Assembly (NCBI GenBank): GCA_029051445.1
Contig: JAIDKP010000151.1
Span: forward strand, 1-15,666
DNA: 15,666 nt
From: Muribaculaceae bacterium
GTDB taxonomy: Bacteria; Bacteroidota; Bacteroidia; Bacteroidales; Muribaculaceae
Direction of reading: 5' to 3'
Below the pieces are notes generated by a model that did not search any database, had not been told where the DNA came from, and saw only the letters and a program-made list of their open reading frames with translations. This document shows positions 14,392 through 15,666 of this stretch, in pieces. The position numbers and the translations under genes were made by a program. How positions within the stretch are numbered: the stretch's first letter is position 1; every line of letters starts with the position of its first letter.

Positions 14392-14408
14392 TCAGCCGGG
14401 AGTGCGTC
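14384..14408 (+). promoter_or_regulatory. Candidate autoregulated promoter of the ECF sigma gene
   Basis: GTAACC 14384-14389 and CGTC 14405-14408 are separated by 15 bp and lie 12 nt before the sigma factor ATG. The pattern is ECF-like. The very short leader is the main doubt. Confidence 0.55.
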
Positions 14409-14420
14409 AAAAGAAATGCA

Positions 14421-14981
14421 ATGACAAACACTGTATCCGACCAGTCTATTATCAACGACGTCCTCGGCGGCGACACACGGGCATTCGCTACTATCATGGA
14501 GCGATATGCACCGCGCGTCTATGCTCTGGTCGCAGGCATGATGGGCGACGGCGACGATGCAGCCGACACGACACAGGAGATCTTCATAAAAGTTTTCAGC
14601 TCGTTGACGTCGTTCAAGGGAAGTTCGTCATTCTCGACATGGCTCTTCCGCATCAGCTACAACATGGTTGTCTCGCGTCTGCGCAAACCGCAGGCACCCG
14701 ACTCGGCATCGGGCGACGACCGGTTCTGGGACAACATCGCCGACACGGCAGCAGACGACGACGATGACGACACTGGCATGCCTACCGCCGATATGCTCTA
14801 CGAGGCACTCGACATGCTACTGCCCGACGAGCGCACGCTCATCTCCCTCTTTTATCTCGACGACAAGTCGCTCGCCGAGATTGCATTTATCATGTCGATC
14901 ACCGAAACAAACGCCAAGACACGCTTGTTTCGCATACGTAAGAAACTTCATAAAATCCTCTCAGATGGAATCAGGCAATAA
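14421..14981 (+). CDS. ECF-type RNA polymerase sigma factor
   Basis: The 186 residues match the group 4 (extracytoplasmic function) sigma factors, which direct RNA polymerase to a small regulon. Sigma-2 spans about 20-92, with 'FATIMERYAPRVYALVAGMM', the core-binding 'DTTQEIFIKVFSSLTSF' and the -10 recognition stretch 'FSTWLFRISYNMVVSRLRK'. A variable linker has a run of Asp (about 110-117). Sigma-4 spans about 125-180, with 'LLPDERTLISLFYLDDKS' and the helix-turn-helix 'SLAEIAFIMSITETNAKTRL'. Length is normal. It overlaps the downstream membrane-protein gene by 17 nt, and a divergent membrane-protein gene lies upstream. The mirror-image GTAACC/CGTC sites suggest autoregulation. Confidence 0.92.
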   Translation: MTNTVSDQSIINDVLGGDTRAFATIMERYAPRVYALVAGMMGDGDDAADTTQEIFIKVFSSLTSFKGSSSFSTWLFRISYNMVVSRLRKPQAPDSASGDDRFWDNIADTAADDDDDDTGMPTADMLYEALDMLLPDERTLISLFYLDDKSLAEIAFIMSITETNAKTRLFRIRKKLHKILSDGIRQ

Positions 14982-15351
14982 AAACTACTCTCCACAGCTG
15001 CGACAGGCGCTACTGCGCTACAATGCGCGATTCCCGCTGCCGGTCGACTTCATTGCCGACACAATGCTTGAGGTTAACCGTGTCGCCGAGCGGCGCGCCT
15101 ACATACGCGGCCTCGTCACAATATCGATTGTAAGCCTGCTCATGATCGCACTGGCAGCAGCCATGTTCAGGTTCTTTGGCGTGAAGATAGTCATGACGCT
15201 GCCGGTCGTGAGCACACTTGTCGAGTCTGCCAATCTGGTTGAAAGCATCGTCACATCGCCGCTCATTGTCATGCTTGCTGTCTCGGCAGGCATACTCCTC
15301 TCGCTCGACCGTCTCATGCGCCGTCACTTCGCAACCCGCCACGCTTCCTAA
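14965..15351 (+). CDS. Two-helix membrane protein overlapping the sigma gene, possible anti-sigma factor
   Basis: An ATG at 14965, within the last codons of the sigma gene (+1 frame, 17-nt overlap), opens a 128-residue frame ending at TAA 15349-15351. The first 45 residues are soluble ('QLRQALLRYNARFPLPVDFI', then 'ADTMLEVNRVAERRAYIRGL'). Hydrophobic helices follow at about 47-68 and 99-116, with a basic tail ('RLMRRHFATRHAS'). A soluble N-terminus, membrane helices and overlap with an ECF sigma gene are the usual features of an anti-sigma factor, but I see no known anti-sigma domain signature, so the role is inferred. The same frame stays open farther upstream inside the sigma gene, but that part reads as low-complexity out-of-frame sequence, so 14965 is the start. 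Confidence 0.72.
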   Translation: MESGNKNYSPQLRQALLRYNARFPLPVDFIADTMLEVNRVAERRAYIRGLVTISIVSLLMIALAAAMFRFFGVKIVMTLPVVSTLVESANLVESIVTSPLIVMLAVSAGILLSLDRLMRRHFATRHAS

Positions 15352-15376
15352 GCAATACTATCTCTGACAATACTTC

Positions 15377-15414
15377 AAAGGCTGTCACGATCAAAACGAT
15401 CACGACGGCCTTTT
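15377..15414. terminator. Bidirectional terminator between convergent genes
   Basis: AAAGGCTGTC 15377-15386 pairs with GACGGCCTTT 15404-15413 (one G-U). After a 2x2 internal loop, GATC 15389-15392 pairs with GATC 15398-15401 around a 5-nt loop. T-rich and A-rich arms make it usable in both directions, between the sigma operon and the minus-strand gene at the right end. Confidence 0.75.
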
Positions 15415-15442
15415 CCATTGTGTCCCCCGGCAGGCGGGCGCA

Positions 15443-15666
15443 TCAGTTGCCCGGTCCGCCCACCACATCATCGTTGTTGATACCCTTGTTCACCTTCTTT
15501 ACAGCGGCCTTGAGACTGCCGAACCTGTACCCAACAGCCACCGCAACACAACTCATGCGATTTTCGCGGCTCACTGTGCGCGATCTCATACCGCCATTCC
15601 ACGACTCCACAATGCTGCGAGGATGGCGCACACGTATCGGATTCACAATCTCCAGACCCACCGTAA
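15443..15666 (-). CDS. Outer-membrane beta-barrel / TonB-dependent receptor-like protein (C-terminal end)
   Basis: The frame is open from the right edge of the window to TGA at 15445-15443, giving about 74 C-terminal residues of a gene whose start is outside. It reads as the last strands of a large barrel: 'GLEIVNPIRVRHPRSIVE', 'RMSCVAVAVGYRFG', then 'SLKAAVKKVNKGINNDDV' and a Gly-rich end. The final strand 'YRFG' plus the 'K..V.K....I.NDD..GG' tail is what I recognise at the end of Bacteroidetes outer-membrane beta-barrel proteins (OMP_b-brl_3 type, TonB-receptor-like). The GTG at 15661 is an internal valine, not a start. Family assignment rests only on this tail. Confidence 0.7.
   Translation of the reverse strand, partial: TVGLEIVNPIRVRHPRSIVESWNGGMRSRTVSRENRMSCVAVAVGYRFGSLKAAVKKVNKGINNDDVVGGPGN

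Noticed and set aside
14668..14964. Upstream extension of the two-helix membrane protein within the sigma gene
   Set aside because: The extended frame reads as out-of-frame Thr/Ser/Arg-rich sequence, and the sigma factor frame there is well conserved. The ATG at 14965 starts the plausible protein.

Overview
The window looks like chromosomal DNA from a gut Bacteroidales bacterium, most likely of the Muribaculaceae type. This is inferred from several things: Bacteroidetes-type promoter boxes (TTTG, about 20 bp, TAnnTTTG), weak or absent Shine-Dalgarno sites, a DUF4369-type lipoprotein, a small three-helix membrane protein of the DUF6249 kind paired with an ECF sigma factor, and an outer-membrane barrel ending in the 'YRFG...NDD' tail common in the phylum. 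No RNA polymerase promoter, phage, integrase, transposase, tRNA, rRNA or CRISPR array was found beyond what is listed.

Layout. Positions 1-668 are the 3' end of rpoC, followed by a hairpin terminator. Next on the + strand are an MFS sugar permease (968-2284), an OmpA-family outer-membrane protein (2437-3648) with a structured 3' region and a perfect terminator, and folP (3845-4705). folP runs tail to tail into a five-gene minus-strand operon, read right to left: trpS, a thioredoxin-like lipoprotein, comM (YifB), a divergent short-chain dehydrogenase-like protein and a beta-carbonic anhydrase. The first three genes overlap each other. The operon has a good promoter just upstream of trpS. Upstream of that is korA-korB (13541-10646, minus), which encodes a 2-oxoacid (probably 2-oxoglutarate):ferredoxin oxidoreductase and has its own promoter and terminator.

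The main point of interest lies between korB and trpS. An AT-rich segment of about 0.9 kb is bounded by two identical 24-bp direct repeats (9644-9667 and 10573-10596). It holds only a block of nested inverted repeats, which looks like a structured RNA, and one gene for an Abi-like (Abi_2/AbiF-type) protein with HEPN ribonuclease motifs. One repeat copy supplies the T-tract of the korB terminator and the other supplies the -33 box of the trpS promoter. A cassette appears to have been inserted between two housekeeping operons without damaging either. I read it as a minimal, possibly mobile, RNA-paired toxin or phage-defence module.

The right end carries an ECF sigma factor (14421-14981), an overlapping two-helix membrane protein (14965-15351) that may be its anti-sigma partner, and a divergent three-helix membrane protein (14236-13838). 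The space between the divergent genes contains two mirror-image candidate ECF promoters (GTAACC, 15 bp, CGTC). This suggests that the sigma factor drives both its own operon and the divergent gene. The window ends in the C-terminus of an outer-membrane beta-barrel protein on the minus strand.
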